Notes: generated from the sequence alone by a model not told the origin. Shown: positions 24,389 through 36,640, counted from the stretch's first letter. The stretch is 64,000 bases of DNA from Thuidium tamariscinum (GCA_947034885.2 OX344751.2:18538001-18602000); one strand, 5' to 3'. Numbers and translations are program-made.

Positions 24389-26459
24389 AGCGAGGGCCAA
24401 GAGTTACAGCCAACAACACAGACCAAGGGAGTCCCAACAAGCCCCGTGGAAACATCATGCCTCACTCGCACCAACAGACGCCATCTCTCAAATCAACCCT
24501 GCGCTCCATCGCTGAACAAGCCAACAAGCCAACGCACTAACCCTAGAGCGCAAACCCAGCCGACTTCCGACGTCCACTTGAGGCGCCAAGTGCTAATAAT
24601 AAGTAATTGCGACGATGCTCCCCGCATTCCACGGCAGCTTAGTACTCCGACAACCCATTTCAGTACTTGACTTACCGACAATGCAAATTTGGTACCACCC
24701 TTGAAAGCCACTCGACTACTACAGCTTGACAATCGACCAGTGTTTTATTAATCAATTTGAAGAAGTAGCCAGGTATTTTTCCATTACTCATGTGATACGT
24801 GGGTTATACTTGGTGATATCAAAATCAAAACTTGATGATGCCTGGTTAAATTTTGGCTATTAGTCTTAAAAAACAGCACTACGTTCGCTATATTGACCGG
24901 AAAAAAATGAAAATTTCCTTTACTAAAAGGAGCCAACGTCTTTTAGCTACAGCCACCTTGAAATATCGTGCGTAGAAATAAAACACTGGAATCGACCATT
25001 TCACATTGTCTTCGGATCAGATTGTCTATCGTAACTGTTGAACGATGCGAATAAACTTCCAATGGTTCCGTTTCACACCTGGTTCAGTGAACAGAAGCAC
25101 AGTGGTCTCTCTCTCGCACATGACGCAGTTGCAAGCTCAATTGTAGAGGACGGGGCAAAGGCCAGCGTTTCACAGTTTTCACAGCAGCGTGAAGGTCACA
25201 AATAGATTGATCCCTGTCAGTACATTGAATGCAGTAGATGTCAATGATTCATAAATATCAGGGATAAGTTCGTGGAACCTTTGTGGTACCTACGAACTCT
25301 GCCTCCAAGATGAGATTCCTCGGGAACCGTAGAAGTGGCCACGGTGGAGATCCAACGCCTGCGACCGAATCCTCGCAGCCTGGTGAACACTATAGCCAGT
25401 GGTCAAGCTGCTCACCAACTGCTCGGCTTGCCTTCAGCATACATATTCCGGTTACCAGGTTGCCTTCTAAGATCGGTCACCAAAAAGCACGCAGCAACCC
25501 CAGCTGTGAATCTTGTCCACCATCATCACACTGATACAATTAGGTTAAGACACGGGTTGTGGTAAGAATTTTGAGCTGTCCGATTACTCAGACCGATTCT
25601 CTCACTAATGCGCAACCCTACAAGTCTAATACAATTTGACCTCCTCAACGCAACCTACATCCCAATCGAGACAACTTGGAAGATGCATACGTCTAGTTTC
25701 AGTTCAATGCTCCAAACTGTGAAATTTGCGAACTCGTTAGGAAAGGCACTCATACGAAATGGTCACAAGATGCGCACCACGGCAGCCTGCATTCGGGTTT
25801 ATCACTTTCCATTTCAGCGTTTTACTCAAAAATTGTCAAGTCCAGTACCCTCTGTCTCATGATCTGTCTCGTCCTTTCTCACTCAATCTGCAAATGTAGT
25901 CGTCGTTCTCAGACTGCTTTAGTTCATACTGGATACAAACCTCCAAATAGATGACCGAAAAGTTTGGGATATCAATTGGTCTCGATGATGAAGAAGTATC
26001 GGGTGGGTAGTCCAAGCCCTATTGGAGAGCGACGTTCTCGCTGCTGGAATAGTTTGAACTTTGGAGCAGCAGAGAAATGGGTGGGGCAAAGTCAACAGTT
26101 ATGTGTGATTTTCACACACCGGTTTTCAGGCTATCTGAGGTCTACATTATGTTGTCATTCCTCGTGAACCGTTCGTTTCCTCAGTTGCTGAAAAATGAAA
26201 CCCCTGGTCGATGCGAGGGTTTCTTTAATCAACCTGTTATTCACAATCTGCGTGGGAGATGACCTATTTAACCTCAAAACTTCAACAAGACCGTAAGACA
26301 AGTGCTTTCTCTCGTCTAACCACCAATGCTGTTAGTTCTCAAGACTCGAAGGTGCGTTGTCGTCAAATTCAGGAAATGTAATCATGTCATCGTGCAGCTG
26401 CATTCGAATTGGTGACATGATTGGAGAGGTTCACCTAAATCCTAATATTCCCCGTCCCA
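24389..26459. repeat. Upstream part of duplication unit 3, between kinase copy 3 and UTR3
   Basis: About 2.1 kb separate the kinase start codon from the stop of the transporter gene on the same strand. The sequence is homologous to the upstream regions of copies 1 and 2. It probably holds the kinase promoter and the transporter 3' UTR. Open frames at 25,283-25,565 are not conserved. Confidence 0.6.
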
Positions 26460-26516
26460 CTGGTGCAATGTGCATTGTTCAGAGATATTCTGGTTCCTAG
26501 AGGAGCCTGCATGGTT

Positions 26517-29296
26517 TTAAAATCTCCTCCGCTTGTTACTCCCGCGAGAGCGCCCCGAGCTGGCGGGGGACCGAGACCGCGGGGACCTGGGGCTTGCAGG
26601 TGGGCTTTCGGGTGGGTTTTCGGCCTCGACATAGCGAACCTGCTTCTTCTGATACTTGCACCAGATTTGGTAAGAGAGGCCGCAGAACACCATGGCCACG
26701 CCGGCCCACTGCTGCGGCGACAGCGGGTTGCTGTTCCACAGGGACGACACCAGAATGCTCACGAATTTCCGAGTGGTGGTGATGGTGGTGTTGGTGAGAG
26801 CGCCGAAGCGGCTGATGGTGAGGAAGATGAAGTTCTGGCCCACGGCGCCGCACAGGCAAAACAGGAAGATATCCCACGCGGCCTCGGGGTGCTTCACGCA
26901 GAAGCCCACGGCGTCGTAGCCTCCGCCTCCCGGAATCAGAAACATGAAGAGCGCCATGTAAGTGGTGCCCCAGAGGTTCATTCCCATCATCAAGTGCCAG
27001 GCGTTCACCTTGGGATACCTGCAGTCAACCTCGGTGCAACGCAAACCTCGTCATGGTTATGGTTTAGGGTTTTAGGGGTTTTAGGGATAGGGTTTAAGGC
27101 ACAAACATACACACTATAAGGGGATTCACATGCATGCAGGATTGGACAAGAGAAGGGAATGTAGAAACCTGGCGGTAAGAGCATCTTGGGTGGCGTTGGT
27201 GAATCCGTCTAAGCCAAGATTGAGCACACAGAGAGTGTAACCCAAAGCTGCGTTAGGACTGGCAATCTTCCCTGGCGTGCCAGAGCTCTACACAAAATTC
27301 CATCAACCGACAGCGTAAGTTTAAGCTCTTGGTGTTTACTATGCACTATTCTTTGTTTCGACTTTCGCAATGACTCATGCTTGTTATCACGAAATCACAT
27401 ATGCGGTTGATGTTTTGGAGGAACAGTGTGAAGGAATAGTGGACGACTTCGTTACTTTCATGGCGAACAGCGACACGCCACCGGCAACCATGAAGGTACA
27501 CAAATATTCTTGGATTGAGTATTGGACTCCGTAGATGAGTGCTCCAATCAGCATTACTGCCATGATCCCTCATCAGCACACGCTCCGAGTCAGTCCACTA
27601 AGCAAATTGAGATGCTGATTTCGAGTAAGAGTACAATCAACAACTCTCGAAAGACACGCACAGTCTGTAAGTGCACATTCTCAGAATATCCCGAGAATCT
27701 TTCATGCTGGGTGCACACCTGATTGGAAAATTTCCTCACATCTAATTGTAAACACCTGAGTGCATTTAGAGTTCCATTGTCCCTCCGAGGCAGTGCGCTT
27801 ATAGATGGTTACTTGAATTAGTCTCGCAACCAATGTGTTGACCGACAAATAAAGAGGTGGTACCTGGAATCATCTTCGAAGACTTTGCCAGCACCTGTGA
27901 CATTGCAGAGCATCAACCAAATGTGTCAGAACTCGACAGAATCTATGTCGGAATGCTTTTTCAGGCTCTCTTGGAAAAATTCTTTCTACTGTATTGATCG
28001 CAGATTTCGACATCATGTTTGCTTTTCATGACTTTTAGTGCACTTGAAAATAATTACTGGTGAATTAACTTCAAGAAAGGATCTATACGTAAAGTGAGAC
28101 TTCTTCTATTGAAAAAGGTTTTCCTGATTGATAAACAGGTTGATCTCATGATATGCTGTCAATGGCGAAGGTCCAACCGTGCGAACCTGAGCGGGATAGC
28201 TGATGTATTTCAACGCGAGCATGCCACATGCAGGACCGATTGCATTGGAAATGCTGCAAGCCCAATACGCCAAGATGGGTGCCTCGGTGCCTGGTTCCCC
28301 TGGCCATATCTTCAGCACTACAGTCCCCCAAATTTCCACGATGAGAATGTGCACAGCAGAACGGAGCACCTTCGTTAGAGTTTGAACATTCATACAAGAA
28401 CAAGTCTTCAATGCTGCATATGGCTGGCCCTGGAAGCGAGGATGATTGAACCATGTACTCACTGAGGAAAGACCAGACGAAGCAGACGAAGCACTGAGCC
28501 AAGTTCAGAAAGGTGAGTTGATCAAATCGCTGCTGGTCGGTTCCATACTTTGTTGTTGATCTGCACACAAGCGAACGTGGGAACTAATAAGTTGTGAGCT
28601 TTTTGTCGTCGATCCTTCTACTAGTGCAGATAATGCAGATTGGTGTTAAAATCGGAGAATGATATTCTTTCCATCACAATAAGCATCCTATTCAATGGGT
28701 GGGAGTGTGCTTTCATTGGGAGATCACTCAATAGAGCTCAGTAAAGAGCTCACTCGATCAATAGAGTTCACTGAAGAGATCACTCGAAAGAGTTCAATGG
28801 AGGAATTACTTCATAGATCTCACTGGGGAGATCGCTCTTAGGAATTACAAGAGCCAAATTCTCTGCAGTTCAAATTTTTATAACTATGTACGTACGGATT
28901 TCTTATGGAATCTTTCAGTGGAAATTGAAGGGGTAGTGGACACCCCACAGTTTCCTTTCAAAAGATCAGAGGCCGCTGACATTTAGCCAAGTCATGCTGA
29001 CCCCAATTTCTACCTTAATTTCTACCCTAGTCACCAACCAGGTTGGCCTGTAGCAGGGGTCAGTACAGGAGGCGGGATCAGCTCTTAGTAACTTCTACCT
29101 GAGATGATGTGGCTTACATTTTTTCTTGGAGCACTCCTTGGGTGATGTACGCCCCGTAAATGGCCGCCACACAGAAACAGAACATGCTCACCCTGGTGGA
29201 ATCGGCAACACTATCAGTGGAGCCGGAGCCCGCATTGGAAGCCTCATATCCAGATCCCCCCTTGGCCCTCGACGGTCGGCGCCCTCTCGGTGGCAT
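26517..29296 (-). CDS. UTR3-like: UDP-galactose/UDP-glucose transporter, UTR3/UTR1-like (SLC35B family)
   Basis: Nucleotide-sugar antiporter expected to import UDP-galactose or UDP-glucose into ER/Golgi lumen. Seven exons: 29296-29118, 28560-28463, 28317-28187, 27894-27864, 27556-27456, 27287-27169 and 27018-26517. All junctions are in phase, giving 386 residues. Family landmarks in order are IYGAYITQGVLQEK, FDQLTFLNLAQ, NAIGPACGMLALKYISYPAQ, VLAKSSKMIP, ALIYGVQYSIQEYLCTF, NLGLDGFTNATQDALTARYP, HPEAAWDIF, CGAVGQNFIF and TTITTTRKFVSI. It is longer than the roughly 330-residue Arabidopsis proteins because of a Ser/Gly-rich N-terminus and a C-terminal Ser-Pro-Arg tail ending NKRRRF. That basic tail may act in ER/Golgi sorting (inference). 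Multiple membrane segments are evident. Its last exon was partly duplicated to 14,838-15,098. Confidence 0.93.
27058..27100. repeat. Telomere-like GGGTTTTAGGG stretch in a UTR3 intron
   Basis: Repeats related to the plant telomere motif TTTAGGG (GGTTTAGGGTTTTAGGGG and variants) lie in the last intron of the transporter. They resemble an interstitial telomeric stretch or telo-box. Confidence 0.5.
28721..28850. repeat. Degenerate 26-30 bp tandem repeat in UTR3 intron 1
   Basis: About four to five units resemble GAGATCACTCAATAGAGTTC with variable length. The array lies entirely in the first intron (28,561-29,117) of the transporter. Confidence 0.6.
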
Positions 29297-31106
29297 CCAG
29301 TTCCTAGCCCTGTCACCCTTCGGGTTTCAAATGCAACGTCGTTACGTCCTTCCTCCGGAAATTGTGAGTGTTCAATCTCATTTACAATCACACCTTGTCT
29401 GGTTCATTCTCCGCTTGTCTTTTGCTTCTCTTGGGACAGAGGGTAGCCTTGATTCTATGTTTTTTCCCTTTCTTGAAGATTTTGATGATCAACGCTGAGT
29501 CCTGGTTTTACAGACGTCCTGTCCCCAGACCGGCCTGGAAACCCTGTGTCGAGGATGATGCATTTCGTATAGCTATATCTACAGCTCCTTGCTCAAGTCT
29601 ATCGTATCTTGACTCTGATATTGTGTCCAATACTTATCACCTTTCAGGCAGCTTATGCGTAGAGGTATCTAACATTCCAGAGCAGTATCTACTGCTCGCC
29701 CTTGTTAGCGGAGCCGCACCAAGGTTGACAGTACCTACACTTTGCCTATAATAGTTGATTGAATACCCGTGCCCTCATTCTTGAACTGACCTATGAGAGC
29801 TTAGGTTTCAAAGAAAGATATCAGATGATCTAAGCATCTCAAATACCCTAATTGTTCCTTGAATTAGCAGTTGGGTCCAAGATGCTTGCAACTTCTTTCA
29901 AGAATATTATGATAGCCTGTGAACTACCATCCTGTGCAACTTCTGTGTGATAAGAGGCTGAATGGCAGATACTCTTTAGCTCGACTGACATGGACCATTA
30001 CGTGGTTCAAAGTTGCAGTCCCATCTGAAAATTCGTGGTGGACAGATCTGCAGGTGACTTATAAATCCGCTTCCAATAACCGCAGGATCCTTCCGCAACG
30101 AGAATATACTCCGTTGAGTGCAAACAAATCTTGATAACCTGATTCATGCTTGCAGCTGGCCTGCAACTCACGTGATGAGGTGCAGTTAGCACGTAGAAGC
30201 TGCACACAGTGTCGGTGAAGAGGCATGAGAAAGGGCTGAATGTTCTGTCTGTTGAGCCTTTGGGTCAGTACCGCTTGCAATCCCTGGAAGTGTATGTTGA
30301 GGAAGAGGCGCATGAAAAAACCATGTCATCAAAAAACTGCTGAATGTTAGGGCACCAGAAGGGTTCGGTCTGTACTCCGGAGTCTCGAGGCTGGGTAAGA
30401 AATGCCGTCTGCTTATTATGGCTGTGCCACACAATGACAGAATACGGTTCAGAAATTTCACTGTTAGCGATGATTTGGTCGTAGAAACACGGAAGACGGC
30501 ACTTGGATTGGCCTTGAAATATCCGTGAACGAATGGATTCAGCCGAACAGACATGGTGAAAATCGAACCCAGCTGTAAGTCGCCTGTAAATCTTGCATGG
30601 ATAAATCTCAATTCCAAGATTGTCAAGAGAATGCGAACTCTTCACCAAATGGAAATTCGGGAAGAAGTCGAGTAAGAGCATCAGGTCCTCGTATTTCCGC
30701 ACCTTGAAAATGACAAGGTCGTATACTGTAGATCTGAAGTTTCAAACAGGCGTATGAAAAGTGGAAATTCTTCAAATTTCACCATTTTCACAAGTAAGTT
30801 CATACAGAGTGCAAATTCCATTACTGCAGGGTTCGCTCAGAATTACCTGTTTAATATATCAGTCCACTCCTGTCATGCAACAATGTCGTTGGTGGGGTTC
30901 TCTGTCTCTCTGTGCCTCCGATTTTCTACCACGCAATGTGTCAAATGAAGCTTGTGATCAACAATCCTGCAGTGTAGGAACGAACTTGAATGTTGATCTG
31001 ACAAATTAGTATGTAACGATGTGCTGTAATTGTCAGGCTGCATTGAAGAGGGGGACTGATACCCAACTTGCAAACCAACGATAAGAAGATATTCTAGAGG
31101 GGCAAG
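29297..31106. promoter_or_regulatory. Divergent intergenic region between UTR3-like and the basic-protein gene
   Basis: About 1.8 kb separate two divergently oriented start codons (29,296 minus, 31,107 plus). It should contain both promoters and possibly 5' UTR exons. Minus-strand open frames at 30,186-30,702 (145 codons, starting at GTG) have no recognised domain, and I do not call them genes. Confidence 0.45.
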
Positions 31107-32075
31107 ATGGCACCCCCGAAGAAAAAGAAGCGAGCGAAGATGAGACGCCGGCACATCGCACCTGAATTGAAAGCAAGACTGATCCGAGCTCAAGCGATGT
31201 TAGTAACTCCTTGAACCGCTTCCTCATGCTCCATGACTATCACACCATGGCATCGTAAATGGCTTTATCAATGTTCACCACTGTGAACGAGGACGGAAGC
31301 TCAAGACTAAGCTGCTTTACATTGGTGGGGCAATGAGATGGCGTGGCGTAGTAGAGAATTGAGAAAATTGCACCTCTGAACACCAAAAGTTTGGCTCAAA
31401 TTGGTTTCAATTACCCTGTGGTAGCTTGGGCTGCCGATGAGTGAAGTTATGTCAAGACTCATTTGAAATACCATGGCACGACTTCCGGAGTTTTTCATGT
31501 TGCACACAGATGTAGGAAGAGGGATCACATGCGTTATCATTGCTTTCACTTGGATGAAACCATTTGGGAACAATTTATTCAATCTAGGGACTGGCCCAGA
31601 TTCTGGAACTGTTGAAAGGTTGAACAGGTCAGCAGAACATGAGGAACAAGGCTGAACGAGGCGAGCTAGCACCATGTTTCTCTGTTGTGATACTTTAAAA
31701 ACTAATGTGCTGTGCAGTCGGAAAGACAAGGAGAGCAGAATATACGACAAACGAATGGCCAAGCTGAGAAGGCAACGGGAAATGAAAAACGCGAAACTGC
31801 AAGAGCAACGGGAGAAGGAGAAAGAGAGAAACCGGCTCCGAAGAGTGGAGCTGAAGGTGAGGAAGCACAAGCAACGGTTGAAACTGCAGCAAGCGAGACG
31901 AAAAGAGAAAGTCCGAAGAGCCAAAGCGAAGCTGGACAGGCTAGCAGCGCGCTTAGAGGCTAAGGAGAAAAGCAAAGAGAAGGCGAGCAAGATGGCCTAC
32001 GGGCAGTTCCTTAAGAGGAAACAGCAACGAGAGAAGCTGCTCATGAACAAAAGAAGGCGCAAGGGCAAATGGTAA
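31107..32075 (+). CDS. Small, extremely basic coiled-coil protein (hypothetical, two exons)
   Basis: I join exon 1 (31107-31198: ATG, 30 codons plus two bases, GTTAGT donor) with exon 2 (31718-32075, acceptor CTGTGCAG). The junction is phase 2 and in frame, giving 149 residues. The protein opens with MAPPKKKKRAKMRRRH, a likely nuclear localisation signal. It continues as an almost uninterrupted Lys/Arg/Glu/Gln-rich helix with heptad-like spacing (for example KLQEQREKEKERNRL) and ends KRRRKGKW. I recognise no family. Composition suggests a nuclear or nucleolar RNA- or ribosome-associated factor, which is inference only. Without the splice, exon 2 opens from an ATG at 31,674. It converges with the phosphate transporter gene. 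Confidence 0.6.
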
Positions 32076-32634
32076 AACGCTAAATCTACCTGTAAACGCT
32101 GCTATTTCATCTCCCTGTTTGCATGCATCTCAAATTACTTCCACACGTTTATGACGAGGCACAATCAATTGGCATGCCCCTCAATTGAAGCCACAGCAGT
32201 TCATTTGTTAGATTAGGGGACTAAGATGATCTCAAACTGGGCTCAAGGCAAGTCTTTCAAAAACATAAGCACGACATACTCATGAATCCTTTGTGCACCT
32301 GCAACAGATCAAAAGCCAATGCTAGTGTGGCAATGGCTGAGTGAGGGCCCTCATCTGCCACAACCCATCACCTGACAACATGGACCAGCAGCAGCAATGA
32401 CGAACAGGCTGCAACACGAAGGGATAGTATACTCACAGGATCATCGGTTTCTGTACGCTCAGTAAAACTTGCTTCAAGTCAATGTCTGTATAAAGGAATA
32501 CTAGTGTACAGTTAGCAAACGCTGAGGCATGACCAGCCCAGGAATTTGAAAGAAGTGGAATACAATTGCTGTAAAAGGGGACACGTTTTAAGAACGTGGC
32601 CAAAGAATGGTGGTGACTCTATTTCTAATCAGTT
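32076..32634. other. Convergent 3' region between the basic-protein gene and PHT1
   Basis: About 560 bp lie between two convergent stop codons. The region presumably holds both 3' UTRs. No other feature is seen. Confidence 0.5.
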
Positions 32635-34821
32635 TCAATATTCAGAGGGAGCGGTCTTATCCAAGTAAGCTTCGTTGTACGGCGCTCGTTGCCGCTCCGC
32701 GTCGTTCTCCCCTGACAGATCTTCCAGCGACTTGCCATTCGTTTCGGGAACCATGAACGTGCAGAAGAACCCCGCGGCGTTGATGCACGTCAGCAGCAGG
32801 AAGGAATGTTTCAATCCGATTCCAGTGGGGTAGCCTTTGTCCTGCTGCCCTTCCTTCTGGTTCTGCGCAGCGTACAAGAATCCGAAGGCGCCTACAATGG
32901 CGCCCGCTTTCCCTGAAGCAGCTGAGATTCCATGGCAAGTGGACCTTAGTCTTGCGGGGAAAAGCTCAGCTGGGATGATGAACGTGGTGACATTCGGGCC
33001 GAAATTGGCGAAGAAGAACGTGAGAGCGTATAATGTCAGAAACGCGGTGTGATTGCCACCACAGAATGAGGAGGGCTTGTCCGCGCAAGGGGACCCTCGC
33101 AGGGTGTAGTACTGCAGCGTGAGAATCAGCATGAACATCGTCATCATGAAGAAGCCGATCATCTGAATCACCCAGCGTCCGATCACATCAACGAGAGCCA
33201 CGGTCACCCAGTAGCCGGGCACGGTGGACACGAGCGCAATCATCGCTTGCGCTCGAGAGACGCGGAAAACCTCCTCCAGCGCGCTCATGGTCTTGGCGGC
33301 GGGGAGCCAGCCGATGGCTGAGAAAATGTCCTTTTGAAAGAGGTTCTGGCTGTAAAATGCAATGTCAAGGAGGAACCAAGTGCTTGTACAGCCGAGTAGT
33401 TGAACGCCGTGCTGTCTTAGGAACTGCCGAGATAGAAGTCCGTAATCCGGCCCTGCAACTTCACGACATGAGGAAGCGTCAATGGTCGTATTCGTTTGAA
33501 GTGCCGTTCCACTATGGAAAGTGGAAGTCTTGGTCGTCTCAATAATTTGTCTCAATACCAAGACTTCCACTTTCCCAGAGCGCTGAGAACCAAGATTGCG
33601 AAGTTCCAAAAACTAGCTACACTGGTAGAGATCTGAGGCTTCACTCAAGCAACTGAAACAGGGTGAATTTCATTAAAATCTGCCATAATAACGACTACGA
33701 GGTTATCAGCCATGGCGACAAAGTATAAGGAGGTCGACATCAGGTTCCTAAAATCAATATGACAGTCATATTTCCAGAGCTCTGAAAATCAAGAATTTTA
33801 AGAACACAGAGCTCTGAATACGAGGTCAGGTATAGATGTGACTATGATCATTTACACAAGCAATTGAACTGCATTGATCATTAACGAATATCGAACGGGA
33901 CATGGCATTGTTAGCCATCGATCAACATGCATTTCGACATCAGGTTATGACAACTGACAGTCACGAGGAGAGGATTTATTGGTGGTTACCACCTCCGGGA
34001 ACGGCTGCGGTGACATCCACGACGCCAGTGAAGTCGACGTGAAGCACGCGGCCCATGTCCATAGCGGCCTGCTTGTTGTTCTTCGCCACCAGCGCCGTGT
34101 AACGCGCCGTCTCCGGCATCTTCATCCGGTAGTAGAACGTCAAGGCCGCAGGAATCGCGCCCACCGCCAGCACAATCCTCCAGACGTAATCCGCTTGCGG
34201 TGGCGTCGACGCAATTTGATTCACAATGAAAGGCGGGTTGTGCACGGCGCTGCGGAAGATGGACGAGACCACAATCGACATGGTCGCGCCGCCGAGGATC
34301 CCCATCCCCTGCATTGCAAAAACCGCCGCAATGAACGCACCGCGCGTCTTCTTGTTCGCATACTCGGACATTATCGTTGCAGAAAGCGGGTAATCTCCGC
34401 CGATCCCCACCCCGAGCCAGAATCGGAAAAAGCACAGCGTGGTCATAACCGCCTTCGCAGAATGCCCGAACGACAGCGCGGAAGCGAGCGACGTGATGAT
34501 CATCATGAGCAACGTCCATCCATACACCCTCTTGCGCCCGAGCTTGTCACCCAGCCAGCCGAACAAGAGCTGCCCGATCAGGGTGCCACAAAGCGCCACT
34601 CCGTTGACGGCCGCGGCGACATTTGGAGGCAGCACGCCAGGCTTCCCCTCCAACGGGTTGTAATAGTACAACCGACCCAGCAACCTCGTGACGGTGGAAA
34701 TGCAGAATAGGTCATACGCGTCCGTGAAGAAACCCATTCCGGCGATGACGATCGTCTTGAAGTGATACCATTGCGTCTTCGCCTTGTCGAGCGAGTTCAG
34801 AATCTCAACAGACCCAGTCAT
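32635..34821 (-). CDS. PHT1: High-affinity inorganic phosphate:H+ symporter, PHT1 family
   Basis: Plasma-membrane phosphate uptake carrier of the major facilitator superfamily. Exon 1 is 34821 to 33993 and exon 2 is 33452-32635, joined at phase 1. An alternative donor three bases downstream (exon end 33990) adds one residue. Length is 548-549 residues, usual for plant PHT1. Seen in order: [27 protein letters not shown] (residues 88-101), the PHT1 signature [13 protein letters not shown] (141-153), [25 protein letters not shown], the central loop, [15 protein letters not shown], and [17 protein letters not shown]. About twelve hydrophobic segments are expected, with a hydrophilic central loop holding the intron junction. 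The family is normally induced by phosphate starvation through PHR1-type factors, and a possible P1BS site lies 296 bp upstream of the ATG. The intron contains a perfect 18-bp hairpin. Confidence 0.95.
33516..33575. repeat. Perfect 18-bp hairpin in the PHT1 intron
   Basis: The arms GGAAAGTGGAAGTCTTGG (33,516-33,533) and its exact inverse (33,558-33,575) flank a 24-nt loop with a duplicated GTCTCAATA-type core. It would fold in the unspliced transcript. Confidence 0.8.
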
Positions 34822-36640
34822 GGCGGCGACGACCTAATTTTGCTCCTGAAACGCCTTTTCATTCGCTGAGAAAGTTTTCCACAATTTGCAGCAATGGTAG
34901 ATGCAGCAATATGCTGTGGAAGCACTGACAAGGGGATCAGAATGTCTGCTCCGAGATGGAACTGATAGTATCGCGGAGAAGGGTTTATGTACACAATCTT
35001 CAGTACCCAGTCTGGACTACCTGTGAGCGCCGTGGATCTCGCGTCAACTTGATGCTTCCCGCGTCGGAATGCGTAAAGATAGAAGCTCCAAACGTCTCTG
35101 AACAGCGAGCAGGGCGGAATATCCTTGGGATATGTCGATCGCTCCTCGGAGATCTCTCGAGGAGTCGCCCTCTCGGAATCGCTAAAGAAAGGAGGGCGTC
35201 AGCGCGCTTGCTTATTTGGGGATCCACAGAAAAGTGGGTGTTCGGTAGATGCTGGCGAGATCCCTGATTCAAGGAGCTTGCCTCCCGGATTTGCACTCTT
35301 TCACTACCTGAAGAGCTCTGATTCGGCCGCCAGGGCTCTGGACCCGCACGGCGAATCTCTGTGACCGCGCTGGGACTCACGTGAAGTTCCCCATGCAAGA
35401 ATGAAGATACCTACTACTGCGCGGCTCCTCGGTTGTCGCATGGGCGATTCTATGCACAGTAGATTCCAAGTGCGAAGAATGAGGGATTCCAGTTCTCTTA
35501 CTGGCGGAGCTCTCAAAATCGTACAACGGATGCTTCCTTGCATCAGACGAACATTCTGCGGATCTGTTCGATTCACAAGAGAAAACAAAATGCGAGGTTG
35601 TCTTTTGCGGGTGCAGTATTGCTGCATTTAAGTACGGAAGGTCAAGACTGCACCGAGATGAGTAACCTCGCGAAGCAACCTTCAGAGAGAGGCTTTCCAG
35701 AAATAAAAGGCCTTTCTAGCTTTTCTATTGTGGCTCATTCAAAGAGCCTTTCAAAGTGCGGCAAGAAGGTGGTTAGCTTCGGAATTATTAGGGTTTCTAT
35801 TCATGCGGCGACTAGCTGGTGGAGAGGTGCTGTTGACCCACTGAGTGTGTTCTTCGCTACCAATCGCATGTGCTAATTATTGATTGCCCAAATGAGTCTC
35901 CTTCAATTTCTCCGAACTTTTATAGTTTTTTTCTGATGATATATATCGCACTGCCTCAATTCACCGGGCACGCAGTGCGGCCTCTAGAGCCAACAAAGCT
36001 TCGAGATTTTAATTGAATATTGTTTTCTGGGTTTTTAGAGTGTAAAATTTGACTTGGTAAGCCGGTAGAGGCCTAATGAGCTTTCCCAGGATGGCACCCG
36101 TGGCGGTACGATGGAGTCAGGATTGGGTTTCACCGAATCCCCAATTTGGAAGGAAAAAGGAAAGTAGGGCTTTGATCGAGAGAAAGGGGATGGTACGTCC
36201 GTTGCCGACATACCAAATACTCAAGAGATCGCGAGATGAGGTTGCACAGGAAATTCCGATCGATAAATCCCTGAACCGTAATCCTTGTTGACGAGCAGTC
36301 TTCGGACGAGTGGAGGATCGCATTGGAATTGATGCTTTCGCCTTTTCGTACTTGGATCGGAGCAACACCAGTGTCATGGATTTCCCGGGGGATTTCCGAA
36401 GCTGGAACAACCCAGTCGGACTCCCAAGCTCATCAACACTTGACAAGATAAACCGCTGTCGAAACTGTGGGCGCCGCTGATCGACGTCGTGAAAAACGCC
36501 GCATCCCCGTTCTCTTCGCAATATTCCCATCCCCGCAATCGACTGTAAACCACCCCAGGTCTCGACTCGTGCTTCAGGAGTGGTATACAAACCCCTTTCA
36601 ACAATTCCGGTAGCTTCTCTACGTGCAGGTACCTAAGTTT
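34822..36640. promoter_or_regulatory. Region upstream of the PHT1 gene
   Basis: Sequence of higher GC content than the tract to its right. It presumably includes the promoter and 5' UTR of the phosphate transporter. A 157-codon minus-strand frame at 36,117-36,590 shows no recognisable domain and is not called. Confidence 0.45.
35117..35124. promoter_or_regulatory. Candidate P1BS element (GAATATCC)
   Basis: Matches the GNATATNC consensus bound by PHR1-type regulators of phosphate starvation genes. It lies 296 bp upstream of the PHT1 start codon. A second match, GAATATCC, lies at 37,170-37,177. One chance match in a few kilobases is expected, so the call rests on position. Confidence 0.4.

Noticed and set aside
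26463..27119. 218-codon plus-strand frame
   Set aside because: Antisense to the last exon of the UTR3-like gene; no independent motif.
30186..30702. Overlapping 145-146 codon minus-strand frames
   Set aside because: The longer starts at GTG, they overlap in two frames, and no domain is recognisable; possibly 5' UTR or promoter of the divergent genes.
31307..31990. 227-codon minus-strand Ser/Leu/Phe-rich frame
   Set aside because: Composition is exactly what the complement of a Lys/Arg-rich coding strand gives; treated as a shadow of the basic protein.
33979..34710. 243-codon plus-strand frame
   Set aside because: Antisense shadow of PHT1 exon 1, rich in His/Arg as expected from the complement.
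36117..36590. 157-codon minus-strand frame
   Set aside because: No recognisable domain, no exon partners, overlapping frames on both strands.
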